Positions 1-12,829 are shown, counted from the stretch's first letter. The stretch is DNA of 64,000 bases from Taeniopygia guttata (GCF_048771995.1 NC_133027.1:57225501-57289500); one strand, 5' to 3'. Made by a program: numbers and translations. The notes: generated by a model not told the origin, from the letters alone.

Positions 1-480
1 ACATTTTGGAGAAAAAAGAGAAGTGTTACTGTTCTACATAGTAACTGCATCTGGCCAAGTGCTTGCAGCCAACAGACGGATTTGCACCTACTGCATGGAC
101 TCTGCAGTCTGCTGGAGCTGCAAGGCTGCTCTCAGATTTGGCAAGTCTGCTTTCAGACAGCTTTCAGAGGCTTCCCACGTCATTCCATCCCTCCAGCTTC
201 ATTTCCAAGTGACTGCCAGATCAAACTGAGGTTTGCTCTTGTAGGTTGCTATGAGTTTGAACAGGAGAGATTTCTGGGCAGCCCAGCAGACCAGGGGCTG
301 CTTGGTTCCCTGTAGATGGAGCTCCTGCTTGGACTGTGCCACTCTGGAAAAGAGGAAGCTGGAGAGCAACTCACAACTATCTCAGCAACTGCTTGTGTTG
401 TTCCTCCCTGCTTAACTGAGCAGGGAAAGGAACCAAACATCTTCTTCTTGAAGACAATACAGGTTTATCTCAACAAGTCA
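1..480. other. Non-coding, nothing recognised
   Basis: Short open frames occur on both strands but none resembles a known protein or has splice context that would make an exon. No repeat family was recognised up to the SINE that begins near 481. Confidence 0.6.
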
Positions 481-627
481 TATCACAGATAATCACAGAT
501 ATTCTGAGTTGAAAGGGAACCACAAGGATCATCAAGTCCAACTCTAAAGTAAATGGCCGGTATGGGGATCAAACCCATCACTTTGGTGTTATTAACATCA
601 TACTCTGACCAGCTGAGCCAGTCTCAG
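481..627 (-). mobile_element. tRNA-Ile/CR1 composite SINE (TguSINE1-like)
   Basis: Read on the minus strand, 627 to 554 is a decayed tRNA-Ile (AAT type). The reverse complement keeps the D-arm/A-box region (611-620), the anticodon-loop context around 588-594, and a B-box-like stretch around 565-576. It is joined at about 550-481 to a CR1-like 3' tail, with the typical run about a protein-free GATGATCCTTGTGG core and a terminal ATTCTGTGAT-like repeat, here mutated. A tRNA-Ile head on a CR1-X-like tail is the known structure of TguSINE1 of songbirds. The copy has many substitutions relative to an intact tRNA-Ile and is a fossil. Family name is from memory; a repeat-library search would settle it. 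Confidence 0.75.
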
Positions 628-3315
628 GATTCTATAAATTTGTTCTTCATGTTTGAGTACTGCATAGGTTGATTTCATGCACGAGGGCACCTGGAAACAA
701 TATTACAAAAGGCAGCTGTGCACAAGCTGATAAATCCCAAAAGCAGAGGGTATTCATGCTTCTGTTACTCTGCACTTTTGTACACATACACAACAGATTG
801 TTTAAAATCTGTACTGCATACGGGTTTTTTCACACACCCTCACCTTGTTCAGTACACAAAGAAGATAATTATTAGATAATGATATTGTGGAGGTCTGTGG
901 TACATCGGAACTCAATCTGCAAAACTACAGCCCTTGCTGCTTCCTTTATAACCAACAGTGATAGTGAGCATTATGATGTTTGTTTATTTCCAGCCTGTGG
1001 TATTAACCTTGGGAATGGAGATAATCCGTCATGGAAATATAGTTAACGGTTTCCCCATAAAATGCTAGATGGTACAGTAATAGATAAAAATTTCATAAGA
1101 CTGAATTAGTCCACCTTTACAATATGACAAAAAGATGAATGGATAGCATTAACTCTGCATTGGAGTTGAGGAACAAAGATGTGTCATTTAAAAGCCCAAA
1201 ACATCCTTTTTATTTGGACACCCAGTTTGGGAAACCTAGGCTCTGTCCTGTGATTTAGTACTAACCAAGCCTTAAACATATAAAGGCAGTTACCATTCAC
1301 TTTGTTCACGCTTGGGAGTCTGGAACACAGATGAAAATAAAGCTTAATCATTTCAGATGCTAAGGGGAAAAATAAGTCTGACAGCGTCCCCTGTAGGCCA
1401 TATAGTCCATCTTCCTGCTCTAACAAAAGGTCAGCTATCTCAGTCTTTGCTCTTTATCTTTACTGCTAAATTTTTCCTATCTAACCTGCTCTTTAACAAT
1501 ACCTAAATACAGAGATTTCACTGTCTTCTGAGGCAGGTCTTTTCCAGTGCCTAATTAGGCTCGTTGTTAGACTCATGTTTATCTTAGTGCTACTCCATCT
1601 TTCCTTGCTTTGTCCCCAGGGGACATGAAGAACTGTATATTTCTCTGCCCTTTGAAGACGTTGGATATCTGCCGCTGACTCTGACAAGGCTCCTCACTGA
1701 ATCACACCCTCTTTGGGGAATGTTGTCTAGAATGGGACATGAAAAACCAGTGGATGCCTCCGGGCTGCTGAGTGAGGCAGAAAAATTTCTTCATGACTCT
1801 TACATGTTACTTTTTCTGCTCATCTGTCACAGACATGATCCTCACATTTCTGCCCAACAGTGTCAACATTATTGCTCATTAATAACATGGGGTATGCTAC
1901 AACTTCAGTTCCCTTTCTGAAGAACTATTAGCTAGCCTGCCACATCCCATTTCATAATTCTGTAATAAATTACTCTTACTTAAGTGCATAATTTTGTGGT
2001 CTGACTTATTACTCACACTTTTACAACTCTCTATACTAACTTGCCAGTCTTCTGCCCTCCTGTGTGCCTGCAGCTCCCCTCCCAGCTGGGTGTTTGTGGT
2101 CTCCCACACGATGTTGATACACACGTCTACTGATGACATGAATGGTGGAAGAGAAACCAAGAGAAAAGAAGTAAACCCAGGAGAGACCACTGGAAGCAAG
2201 CATAGATTTTTCTCCAACTTGACAATTACTTGTTAATAACTCTTCATATATATTAATAATTAATAACAAATAATTGTAGTGTCCCTACTGCAATTATTTT
2301 CCACGCATGTAATAAACAAAGCATCTACCAATGAAGAAACTGACTTGGAAAGTCTGGTGTAAGTGACTTCCCTAGAATCAGGTGCCAAACAGGCAAAGGT
2401 TGGAACTCTACTTTCATCTACTTCCACCATGGGGCAATTTTCTTCATGCTCTTCAGTTCAAAACTCCCTGGAGTGGCTGGATGGGGGCAACTCTCTCTTC
2501 CTGATGAGAGTGAAGGGCAAGGTGCAGCTTCTTGTGCATCAGGAGCTGGGAATCAAAGACATGACACACTCCCTGAATACAGCACCTTCAGAGACTTCAG
2601 CTTTTAATCTCTAGCAAGCCTGTACATGCCCTAACTCCTAATTTAACCAAATCTAGGGGTTTTTCAGGAAGAGGAAAGCATTCTTGGCACAAAAACTAAC
2701 TGTCAAATTCACTGGAGTCTACTTCTAAGAAACCAATTGCCTTTTATATTCTTCACCCTCTGGTGACAGGAAGAACAGGAGAGCTGACACAGAATTCATA
2801 AGAGGTTTGGAGGGAATTATCCATTACAGGTTCTTCACCTTTTCTCAAAATCCACAGCTAAATGCATGACACCAATATCATGTGCCTTCTTTATCAGAAT
2901 TGTATAATAATCTTTGCATTATATAAATCCATCCGAACTGCGAGCTCACAGAAGCAGATTTTGTACGGTTGCTTTCAGCTTCTTGAACACAGACAAGAAA
3001 AATAAGCTTCTGTTTTATGGGTTACTGTTTAATACAGTTTGGAGGGGAGAAAATCCACTGCTTTTAATGGGGATTTTTTTTGAGCGATCTTAAAAAACAA
3101 AAACTATTTTTACTCCACTAGAGGTCACCAGCACTATAGTTTTCAAAGAATACTGAAGGAAAGAACAAGATAATTTTACTTCAAGAACCTCACTTGGAAC
3201 TTAACAATGTGATGTATTCAACTGGCTAATCATTCCAGAATAGCTGTAGGAAACTACTTTTGAGAACTATCTCACACAGTTTTCTGCTTTGGTAGCTGAT
3301 AATTTTTCTGGGGAA

Positions 3316-3393
3316 CAAACCAAACCAAATTAAATCAAACCACACAAAAAAAAAAAAAAAAAAAAAAAAGAACAACCAACCAACCAACAAAAC
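3316..3393. repeat. A-rich simple repeat with (A)24 and (AACC)n
   Basis: An AAACC/AAATC-rich stretch leads into 24 uninterrupted A (3346-3369), followed by three AACC units and further A/C-rich bases. It may be a decayed retroposon tail, but no body is recognisable upstream. Confidence 0.85.
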
Positions 3394-6300
3394 TCCAGCA
3401 CTTTAATTTTTTAGCTTGTTCACACCATGAAGGATGGTTTAGAAAAGTTAGATCATACCAAAATAAGTGCACTGAGCAGTTATTTCAAAGTGCTGAGGCC
3501 ACAACTATAGAGGGGAATACTCACTAACTTCAGTGTAAATTAAAATAAGGATTTAAAATTAGATTCTGTGCTCCTCCTTGGCCAGCTCAGTAAATGAGGA
3601 CCAGAGAGGATATTTTATGTCAAGATATATTAATCCAGATTTGAGTCTAGCGCTTTGGTTACTCCAGAGTCTGTAACACTTTGCAGTAGGCTGGCTGATA
3701 GCCCTACCTGTGGCACATCTGCTGCCTCCTCATTGCAGCCATATGTGGACCTAGTCTGGGGTCACAGCAACAATTTAACTCAGGTGAAACACATTCAGGT
3801 CAGGTACTGCTTTTGCTGCAGTGCTGTGCTCTCAGCTACCTTGCCTCTTCCTGGGGCCTTGGAGCTGAGCTCAGCAAGTGGTTGTCTCATCTCCATCGTG
3901 AGTGGAATCACGATGTGATAAGTTATACAACACCCTCATCAGAGCCAAGGGTGGCAGCAACAGTTACTAAATTGGTTCTCTGTCCCTTACATATCTGGAG
4001 ACAGGAGTATTCCAAAGGGTGCACCAAAACTGGCCTTCAACTGCAGCAATCTGAGGCTTCTCACAGCTCCCCTCTTGCTTCCCTGCAACAATGTTGCATC
4101 CACTTTTCTTCCCCTTAAGCTGCTCTGTGCAGTTTTCTCTCTCTATGTCATTGCAGCAGTTGAAGCCCTTCTTAACCTGTTACCATAAGGCCTTAGCATG
4201 GCCTTGCCTAGACACCTCATCCTTTAGAAAGGATCAGGTCAGGTCCTATGCAGCAGAGCCACAGCCTCTCTGTGTTGGTCCAGGTTGTATTTTTCCACTG
4301 ATAATGCAACCACAGGCCTCAGCATGCTTTTCCAGAGGGGAGCAGGGCCATCACACATCCTGCTGGTCCAGGAGATAAGGGTGCACAATAGCCCAGTTCA
4401 TGGTGCAGAGCCCATAGCATACCAAAAGAAACTTCACCTTTGCTGACAGACCAGGTCAGGGGCCAGGCAACAGGAAACTAAGCATCTCTTCCCAGAAAAT
4501 CATGCCTTGTTCATGAATCGCCAGATATCAATGGCAAATACTGCTGCCAAACATTGTGCAGCTCCATGAGCAATGGAGCATATAAACATATAAACCATTT
4601 CATGAGTTCATATGTGCCTTTGCAGAAACTCTCCCCTTCTCTGTTCTGGCCCCAACAATTTTCAAAGCCTTACCCCAGCTATCTCCTTGTTTTCTTGTCC
4701 ACTTTTGGATCTACCCACATTTGTAACCTCACCCCTCCATGGAAATCACATTGTCTGCACTCCACCGAAGGAGGTCAGGAGACAAGGGACCATCCTCCTG
4801 CATGAAACTCAGAGGCCCCACAATCCCCACTAGCAACGGAGCAGTACAACTTCTGCTTGTGAAAGAGCAGTAGGTGTCAGGCAGGGCACAATTCATGACA
4901 GAGCATTAAATGTGTTGGCTGTATTGTTTCTGGGCTTTTTGAGTGCTTACCAAAATGCTACTCCTTGCAACACCCAGTTGTGAGAGGATCATGGCAGAGA
5001 GATAGAGAAGGTAGCTGCAACCTCCTAGTGTTTCTGGCAGCAAGGTGTGGTGTAGAGATATTAGAGACAGCAATATCCTCACCTGCTTAGCTTGGCCATT
5101 CATGTTTGGGATGGCTGGAGCAAGAACTGAAACAGATCCTTTCCAGTGCTCCACTGTGAACTATGATTTTGGAAGGAACATCTAGGCCACTGTATATGTG
5201 ATTCCAATTTTATTCCGCACTTACACAAACATTGGTTGTCTTTATTTCATGGCAGCTAGTGCCTCTCAGTAGCATTGTCACTGCAATGAAGTCTGTGTGG
5301 TTTGGGAAGTGCACGGTGCTTCCCTAGCTCTCCTCTTGGTCATTGCTAACATCAACTTTGCCCTTTCTTGTTCAGGGTCAAAGAACCAATGTTCACAGCT
5401 TAAGTAAGGCTCCTGGATGGAATAAAGTTAGCCTTTCATGGATGTTCAGCTCCCTTACTTTTACTCTCCTTGAGTTCATTTATAAATCACAAGTGGCACG
5501 GACAGGGCGAACACAGATTGATCATTCACTGTTGTCTTAACACAGTAATTCTAGTTCATCAAGGAAAAGAGAGGTAGAAGAGAGATCTGGAAGAAGAGCT
5601 AGTTCACAGACACAGTCAAGCACCACGGCTGTCCTCCCACAGTAGAAACTGACAGACAAGACATGACCTGTGGTGTTCGACTGGACACTTTTCTCCCACA
5701 TCAGGAAATGTGAGAAATCTCTTGCCGTAAGAAGGTGTGATGACAGGACAGGGAAATGCACTTTGTTGACATTTAATCTGGTGAGCCAGAATACAAGAGG
5801 TAGTGAAGAACATTTTCTGTGGTTTCTGCACAAGCTCACTGCTGAAGTGAGCGCCGTATGTCCCCTGTGGTCCTGCAGAGCTGAGACGGAAAGCCTGGCT
5901 GTCTCACCTTACTCACTGTTGCTGTCAGAGCTGACCAGGGTAAACATCCATCAAGCTAATGATGTCCCTGCAGCAGAATTGAGTGCAGGCTGTCAAAACC
6001 AGCAAAGAAGCACAGTAAGTACTTGACCTGTCAAGCTCCCTGCTAGCAGCTCCCTGCCTAGGGTTGGGGATGTTCACATCATCTCCTTTGGCAGAGCAGC
6101 TTATAGGTACCTTAAATTTAGTTCAAGGCTGCCTGTACATTCATGCAGGCAAGCTCTGGTTACAAGGTGTACACCCTCCCAGGGGCCGGTTCAACCTACA
6201 CTTTGGGAAAGAGGATTTCCTACTGCTGACATGCAATACCATGCCTGCTCCTAAGCACAGCAAAATGGTGCTTTTGTCATGTGGTTTTCGATTAACCCAA

Positions 6301-7136
6301 ATTGGAAAAGCTTCTTATATCACTTACACAGAGGGTATAAAACCTGACCTATTGTGCTCTTCATGCTACTGAGGTAAAAAGGATTAAGACAGAAGTAGTA
6401 TCCACAGAGTGAGAAAATATCAGGGTATACCTATGCTGATTTCAAGATGCAGCTGCTATCCGTGTTTGTGTTTGTGCTTCTGTACATTCTCTTTTATTAT
6501 ATTTGGAGTGTAAATTAACTTATCATACAAATCATTAAGGATATGTCATTGATAAGTTTATTTGTGGAAAATCAGTACAGAATATTTAAAATAAATGCAA
6601 TTAAAATGCTCTTTGATGAAAAGTTTAGAAAAGTTCTATAATCCTAGCTCTGAAAGATATTGGCAAACTGACATTATATTCAAAGGAGGGAAGGGGATTA
6701 GATTTTGCACTTGATGTGATCAGCTAGGTTCTGAATTGATTCTTCATTTTAGTAACGGTGCTTTTCCTGCTGCCTTTTCAAAGTGCAGCTTTCAATACTA
6801 AAATAAAAAAAGCAACATTTATAGAGCACTAAGCTTCCTGGAAATGCCACAATTGAATTCACAAGCTTCTTAACATCCTTTTTATATCCTGAAGATTTAA
6901 TCAGTGTATTTTTGTCTTTAGCCAGCAAGTAATTTGGCATTAGTGCTTCACCTTATTTAGGTCGGTTGAAAAAGACTCCTGATTTATGGTGAACATAAGG
7001 GGAGAATCTAAAATTGTAAAGACCGACAGCCTAAATTTAGGAAAGGTAACAGAAAGCATTGTACTCAGAGCTAATAGCATTGTGGGAATTGCCAGGCATA
7101 TCAGTTCTTAAAGCAGGACTCATGCTTTGACTAGCT

Positions 7137-7166
7137 TTATCATGACAACTCAGGTTGTCATGATAA
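7137..7166. repeat. Perfect 13-bp inverted repeat, 4-nt loop
   Basis: Arm TTATCATGACAAC (7137-7149), loop TCAG, and its exact reverse complement at 7154-7166. No mismatch. Pairing stops at both outer ends. It is not inside any repeat family I recognise. Confidence 0.9.
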
Positions 7167-9599
7167 CAACCACGATGGCCAAATTTTGCTTTCAGTTCTA
7201 ACTGTGAAAACCCATAGGACACTTCAGCCTTACTATAACTTATGTTGACATAAATAACAGCAGATTTTTCTCCTTTTTACTTTTTCATTATTTAAAATAA
7301 TACCTTCTTTGAAAACTGACATTTTCAAAAAAGATTTAAACCACATTTTCAGTCTTTCAGATTATAATAAATTTCTCTTTGGATTTAGAGCCTCTGGGAC
7401 TAATTTGGAACCTAATTATTCTGCAACGAGTTGTTTGTGAGTCTATGAATTAAAAATCTCAGTTAGAACGAAAGTTTTCCTGGTAATAAAAAGTGGGCAA
7501 TAAAGTCAGGAAAAGCTGAGATGTGCAAGGCCTTACTTTTTAGATCTGACAAGATATTGTTAGAGATGTTTATAATTTAAAAAATTTTGGTCAAATTGCA
7601 GAGGCTTGCTATGCCATGATCAGGACAGAGCCTGAATCAAAAGAATCAGAAAAAAGCTGTAAAATATGCACTACAGAACATTAAGCTACAATCTCTAGAT
7701 GGAATAGAGAAGGTATGAGATTTCTTTGTTGCAGAGAAAATGTGTCTGAATCTGACAAGGACTCAGAGATGAGGGTGCGACAAAGGGCAGACAAATAGAG
7801 GGGATCACAGGCAACTGGGGTGACAGGTTTTCAGGTGTCATCTTTGTGAAACCAAATTCTAATTACAATTTGCTACTCAGAGTTGGATAAATAGAGAGGT
7901 ACAATAGATCCTACTTTTAATATGAGGTTACACAAGTAGCTGTTGGATTCTAAACTGTAAGCAATGTGTATCTTATCTCCACGTGTCATGGATTTGGGTA
8001 CTGCATGTGCCTGTATGACTAATACAGTATACCCAAGTGTCATCCATCAGCAGTGAACACTGTTCCAGGAGAACAAGAGAAAACTGAGTTCTTGAATTCT
8101 CATCCAAGGAAATATATCAATATATTTTTTTAAATAGCCTATTCAAAATCAATTCTGGAACTGATGCTGCACTTTTTTTTTTTTTCTTTACTTGAAGAGG
8201 ACTCTCAGGATGATATGATAACATTAAGGTATATTTGCTGCAAACAGATGAAAGAGCTTAGCTGAAATGAAAACACTGAATAGAGACCAAATACTTGGCT
8301 ACACGTGGGAAAAATAACCACTGCTTGGTTCACGTGCATCCATAAAATGCTAGAAGATAGATACAAGTAATCTGTTTGTAATTTCTCACACTTGGTAGAT
8401 ATTTGTGGTTTGTCTAATTTAGAACTGTCTTGTAAAGCTGTCCCTAACAGAAAATGGAAAGTATATATCATCAAAAAATATTTTCATTATAAAAACCCGC
8501 TTGTAATTTTCAAGTGGTTGTGGGACCAAATTTTTTTAATTGCACAGGAAGCTCAGACTAATTTCCATAAAGTCAATCTAGTGCCAGAACCAAACTGACA
8601 AAAAGAGAGGTGAAAAATCAAGCTTGCCCTGTTTTTTCTTACTTCACAATCAGTGATGTTCCCAAAATAATTTTAGCAATTTATATTTATCAAACTTATC
8701 AAGTAAAAAGATGTGAGGGGCATTCAGACAGTCAAGATGAGCATTCTTGGATTTCTGAAATGACTGGAAACATGACTACATAATGGGAAGAAGAAAAGCT
8801 TGGATGCATGAACATCTTTAGGAGAAGATTATCTTCTATCTACGCTTATGTGGAAGATGACACTGTTTCTCTCAGAGCCTTCATGTGCACACTATGATTG
8901 AAACAGGAACTTTTTCAAAAGGTTGCACAATCCATGAACATTCCCAGTGCAGGCTGGAACATGGCTGTTGTGGACCATAGCCTTGGGCCCTGACACATAG
9001 GGCTGTAAACAGAAAAAACAACAGCAAAGCTCCTGCTGCCAACAGCCAAAAGCCTGCAGCCTCAGGTCAGCATCTCTAACCTCCAGTTGCAATCATATGA
9101 CTCAAAGGGATTGATTTGCCATACCCAGCTGGGTGACCATCAGTGGCTTTAACTCAGAGTGCTGAGACAGTGTCTCACTTTTACCAAAATACAGCTGTTC
9201 TGCTCCCCTTTACAACTCCACCCCTGTGCTGGACCATTATTCTGTGCCATAATGAGGAAAAGGAGGGGTGTTATGGGACCCTTCTCTTTTGTTTAAATGA
9301 ACTGCTATTTTGGCCCAGTGGTCTGTGGAAACACATCAGCGCTGCTGGTCTGAGCCAGCCGTGAAGTAAAACAGCACCTAAGTAGCTTGACCCTGTTTTA
9401 CTTTATAGCCTCCAGCAGGGACAAGAGCCACCTCAGCAATGGCTCCATAAAGCAAGGGAAGGAATTCAGGAGCACTGTTAGCAGTTTTTCGTACCAGGCT
9501 GTTCCAGGCTGTTTCCAATATGGAAACCAATAAACATTGTACATCTGACCTATCCGCTGCAACAGAAGCTGCACAGTTAGAGTGAAGGGAAAAAAGTAA

Positions 9600-9830
9600 A
9601 TACATAACTCTTTACTACAAGGGTGGGAAGACACTGGAGGAAACTCTCATGGGAGTTGCCCAGAGAAACTGTGGATGCCCCATCCCTGAAACTGTTCACA
9701 GCCATGTTGGATAGGGTCCCGAGTAACTTGGTCCAGTGGAAGGTGCCCCTGCCCATGGCAGGAGGATTGGAACTAGATGATCCTTAAGTTCCCTTCCAAC
9801 CCAAAGCATTGTGTGATTATATAATTATAT
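9600..9830 (+). mobile_element. CR1 LINE 3' fragment
   Basis: Matches the well-known 3' end of avian CR1. It begins in the segment that normally reads CTTTACTGTGAGGGTGG and passes through a GTTGCCCAGAGAAACTGTGGATGCC-like core around 9657-9681. It then has the GGAACTAGATGATCCTTAAG part (9769-9788), and ends at 9800-9830 in the CATTGTGTGATTAT terminal repeat. It is 5'-truncated with no coding capacity, oriented on the plus strand, antisense to SGK1. Confidence 0.9.
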
Positions 9831-12370
9831 GAAAAATACATATCAGAATGTATCAGCAAGAGCTGTAGTATATACAGCAGTAGAGTAGGTAGTTACCAGC
9901 ATTAACTTTTATTTATGTAAATAGTTCCAGTGGAGTGAATATGCTGTGGGCTTTGCTTGTTGTAAGGCTCTAAAATCTGGCTCAGAATGACTAACCACAG
10001 TATTTTAGCATGAACAGTTGGTGAATTATTTTTGACCCAGATGGTAACAGGCCACCATCAAACGTTTTGTTTGACTCATGCCAGCTGAATGGCTCTGCTA
10101 ATGATGCTCTCATGTTACATGAAAAAATAGTTTACAGGTTTACATGATTTAGTATAACTCCCTGTAGATTTTGGCAGCGTTTCACACAAGAACTATTCTC
10201 CTGATTTTTTAATGGAGTATCTCAGTGTCTTACCTATTTTCAGCTCTTCACCATTACCTGTCATAATACTGTGCATGATGGGAACATGCCAAGGGATGCA
10301 ATGTCACATTAATAATTGTTAATATATAAGAGGGCAGATATCTAAACTGATAAGTATTTTAGAAATAATAAAACTTTCTTTCCTTTTCATATTTGTTTCC
10401 AGCACTTTCCATTTTATAGGCTGCTTGTTCTACTTCTCATGTCCTTGTTGTCAGTTGCTGAAATACTTCTTTGTAGTAGCTACAAAATAACGAGCAGTAT
10501 ATCGCTAGTCATCTGTAAACCTTAATTTAAAAATCCATGCTTTGGAAGCTGGTTGTCAAATCTGTTAAGCCTTCTTCTGGCTTGCAGTCATGTTTTAAAC
10601 AAATACAGTTTTTCTCTGCTAAGTGTTTTTAATTGCTTGCAGGCTTATCAGCATCTGCAGAGATAAAATACTTCAACTCCCTAGTGAGCTGCATCATTTC
10701 CAGTTAGTTCCATGTCTTTTGATATCAATCCCATGTGCCTAGAATGTGATCTGCTAAACACACATAGATGGTAAACAAAATATGCACATGCTGAATGATC
10801 ATCTGAGAGGGAGGAGGAATCTGTTTTAAGCAAGTGCATTTGCAAGTCAGTGAAAAATCCATCTATAGGCAATGGAAATAAACCATCTCCTCCAGAGCAC
10901 GCAACGTCTGTTTAAGGTAAATGAGATCACTTTCTCTCTCTGGTGCCTGGAAAGTCACTGTAAAGAGAGACTATGTTGCATGCTCAGGTCTGACCCATAC
11001 TGATCAAGAGGTATGATTTCATTAATTTAGCCATAGATTTTTAACTGACATGTGGCCCAGTGTATCTCAGTGAGATTATATTCCATACTCAGAATTGAAA
11101 AATTAATAACTGGATAATCTCTTATTAAGCAGGAATGGTTCTTACAAGTCTGCAAATTTATCATTCACAGCACATCAGTAAAATATAACCTTAGTAGCAG
11201 CCTGATGTCTGGAAGCCAAAATGATCCTGGAATACACAGAAACTTTGGACTCAAATCTGGAAACATGATTCACATTTGAGACCCTCTTTTGCATTAGCCA
11301 ATAAAGCATGTCCCATAGTCTCATGCTCATTGCTTAAAAGAAGTATATGGATTATTTTGTCCCTTCAGAAAAGCTAGGTCCCTGTATATCCACACATCAT
11401 TCTTATTTTTTACTTCAGTGTTCACTTCAGCACAATTAGTCATTAACTGCAGTTGTATGGTATATATTACATCTGTTCAAATCCATACAAAGGCTATTTT
11501 TTTTTCATCTATAATTGATACAGAGCAGTTCTCAGGAGGAAGCTACTCTGTATGGCATATACTTTGTACCTGGGGAGACATTAGCTGTACAGCTGTCTTC
11601 GGACCAGTACTACATTTACCTGAACTAATAAATTTATTTCCCTAAGAAAAGCAAAAATGGTAACTGACTGACTTACAATATATTTTTGAAGATAGGGCTG
11701 TGTGCTAGAGTTCTACTCTCTGGTAGACTATAAAGAATATTACTTCTTTACAAAACTATTTATTTCTATAGATTTGAAAAGTAAGTATATGGATTTTCTA
11801 TATCAGCGTAGAAAATCTCAAACCAAACCACTAGAGACCAATCATAACTAAATAGTGCAGAGGGAAGGATGTTTACAAGAACTGAGAAAGCAGGATAAAG
11901 TCTAAGAAGGCTTAGGCCTTATCCTATAAACCACTTATTTGTCTGCTTCATATACTACATTCATAAAAGATGGCCTGAACTGTGGGATATCTCTTCCTCA
12001 TCAACACGCGAGAGGCATTCCATAGAGTATTGAGTTCTTCACATCCTCACTCATGGGGAGAGATAATTCATTGAACAGATCCCTACCAAATAAACAGGCC
12101 AAGGCTGTGGATCACTTCCTAAATAGCCCAACCTTTCCAAATAAGGAACTGTTGAAGGAGCCATGGACACACTGCCCTGCTGTTCTTGCCTGGTGCTGCT
12201 TATCCCTCCTGCCAGAGGAGGAGAGAGGCAGCACCCATTGTAGCAGCTGGCAATGTGGGTACCAAAAATTACTCAGGAGGGAACTCTTGTGTTCACCTGG
12301 TGCTTCTCTGATGCAGATGAGTCCAGATGGGGATGTTACAGTGAAGGCTTAATCTGACAAGGAAACCCGG
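9831..12370. other. Intergenic DNA, nothing recognised
   Basis: AT-rich sequence without recognised genes or repeat families. It ends at the sharp rise in GC at about 12370. Confidence 0.6.
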
Positions 12371-12373
12371 GCT

Positions 12374-12380
12374 TATAAAG
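12374..12380 (+). promoter_or_regulatory. TATA box (TATAAAG) at CpG-island edge
   Basis: TATAAAG followed by a GC-rich stretch sits exactly where the AT-rich intergenic DNA turns into a CpG island. On the plus strand initiation would fall near 12405 and run into the island. No following exon could be identified, so the transcript, if real, is of unknown kind. The reverse complement also reads as a weaker TATA motif. Confidence 0.4.
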
Positions 12381-12740
12381 GCCCGCACAGCTCCAGGAAC
12401 TCAACCCCTCTATCATCACGGGCTGATGCCCGTCTGCAAGAGGAACGGGAGCTGTGGCACGGCTCCTGACCCTCTCTCAGCACCAGCTTGAGCTGATGCA
12501 GGGCAGGAGGAGGGCACCATTTCCCAGCGGCGCCGTCTCGCCCCCAGCTGCTGCCGGGCTCCGGCGGGCTGCCAGCCCCGCTGTGCCCGGCGGCTCCGCG
12601 GGGTGTCACCCTCGGCCCGCGCAGCGCGGCCCCGCGGCTGCGGGCACGGAGGGCGCGGGGCCGGCTCCGCACAGCCGCGGGTGGCCGCACGGACGCGCCT
12701 GGGGACCGTAACCCTGCCACTGCAGTGGCCCCGCACCTGT
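12380..12740. promoter_or_regulatory. Isolated CpG island about 3 kb downstream of SGK1
   Basis: A roughly 360-bp block dense in CG dinucleotides, in otherwise AT-rich DNA, about 3 kb past the SGK1 poly(A) region. It ends in a 12-bp perfect palindrome CCACTGCAGTGG at 12717-12728. Open frames of 85-115 codons exist on both strands, but that is expected in GC-rich DNA and none matches a protein I know. In mammals the next gene on this side is SLC2A12, transcribed in the same direction as SGK1, so its promoter is one candidate. I find none of its conserved membrane-segment exons in 1-12380, so this stays open. A lncRNA promoter or an orphan island are the alternatives. Confidence 0.6.
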
Positions 12741-12781
12741 GCCGGAAAGCCAGGAGCTACCGCATCTCAGTCTCTCAGAGA

Positions 12782-12823
12782 AGAGCCCGACCTTTCAGAG
12801 CCCGACCTTTCAGAGCCCGACCT
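12782..12823. repeat. 15-bp tandem repeat, 2.8 copies
   Basis: Unit AGAGCCCGACCTTTC at 12782-12796 and 12797-12811, then a 12-nt partial copy at 12812-12823. The copies are identical, so the expansion is recent. In one plus-strand frame it would read as repeated EPDLS, but there is no support that this is translated. Confidence 0.9.
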
Positions 12824-12829
12824 GACTCC

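Larger units (their letters stand above)
628..9599. other. Intergenic DNA without recognised genes
   Basis: About 9 kb downstream of SGK1. All open frames are short, lack homology I can recognise and do not form splice-compatible series. The segment about 3640-5550 is richer in C and T than its AT-rich flanks and might be an old LTR or other repeat, but I see no paired termini or retroviral motifs. A 13-nt T run lies at 8173-8185. An A run and a hairpin are listed separately. Confidence 0.55.

Noticed and set aside
554..627. Functional tRNA-Ile gene
   Set aside because: Stem-breaking substitutions and direct fusion to a CR1 tail identify it as a SINE head.
1..12370. SLC2A12 body expected by mammalian gene order
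   Set aside because: None of its long conserved membrane-segment exons appears on the minus strand here.
12373..12736. Coding exon in the CpG island, including a frame starting MVPSS
   Set aside because: It shares only MVP with the SLC2A12 start and ends soon after; no downstream SLC2A12 exon is present in the window, so no coding call is made.
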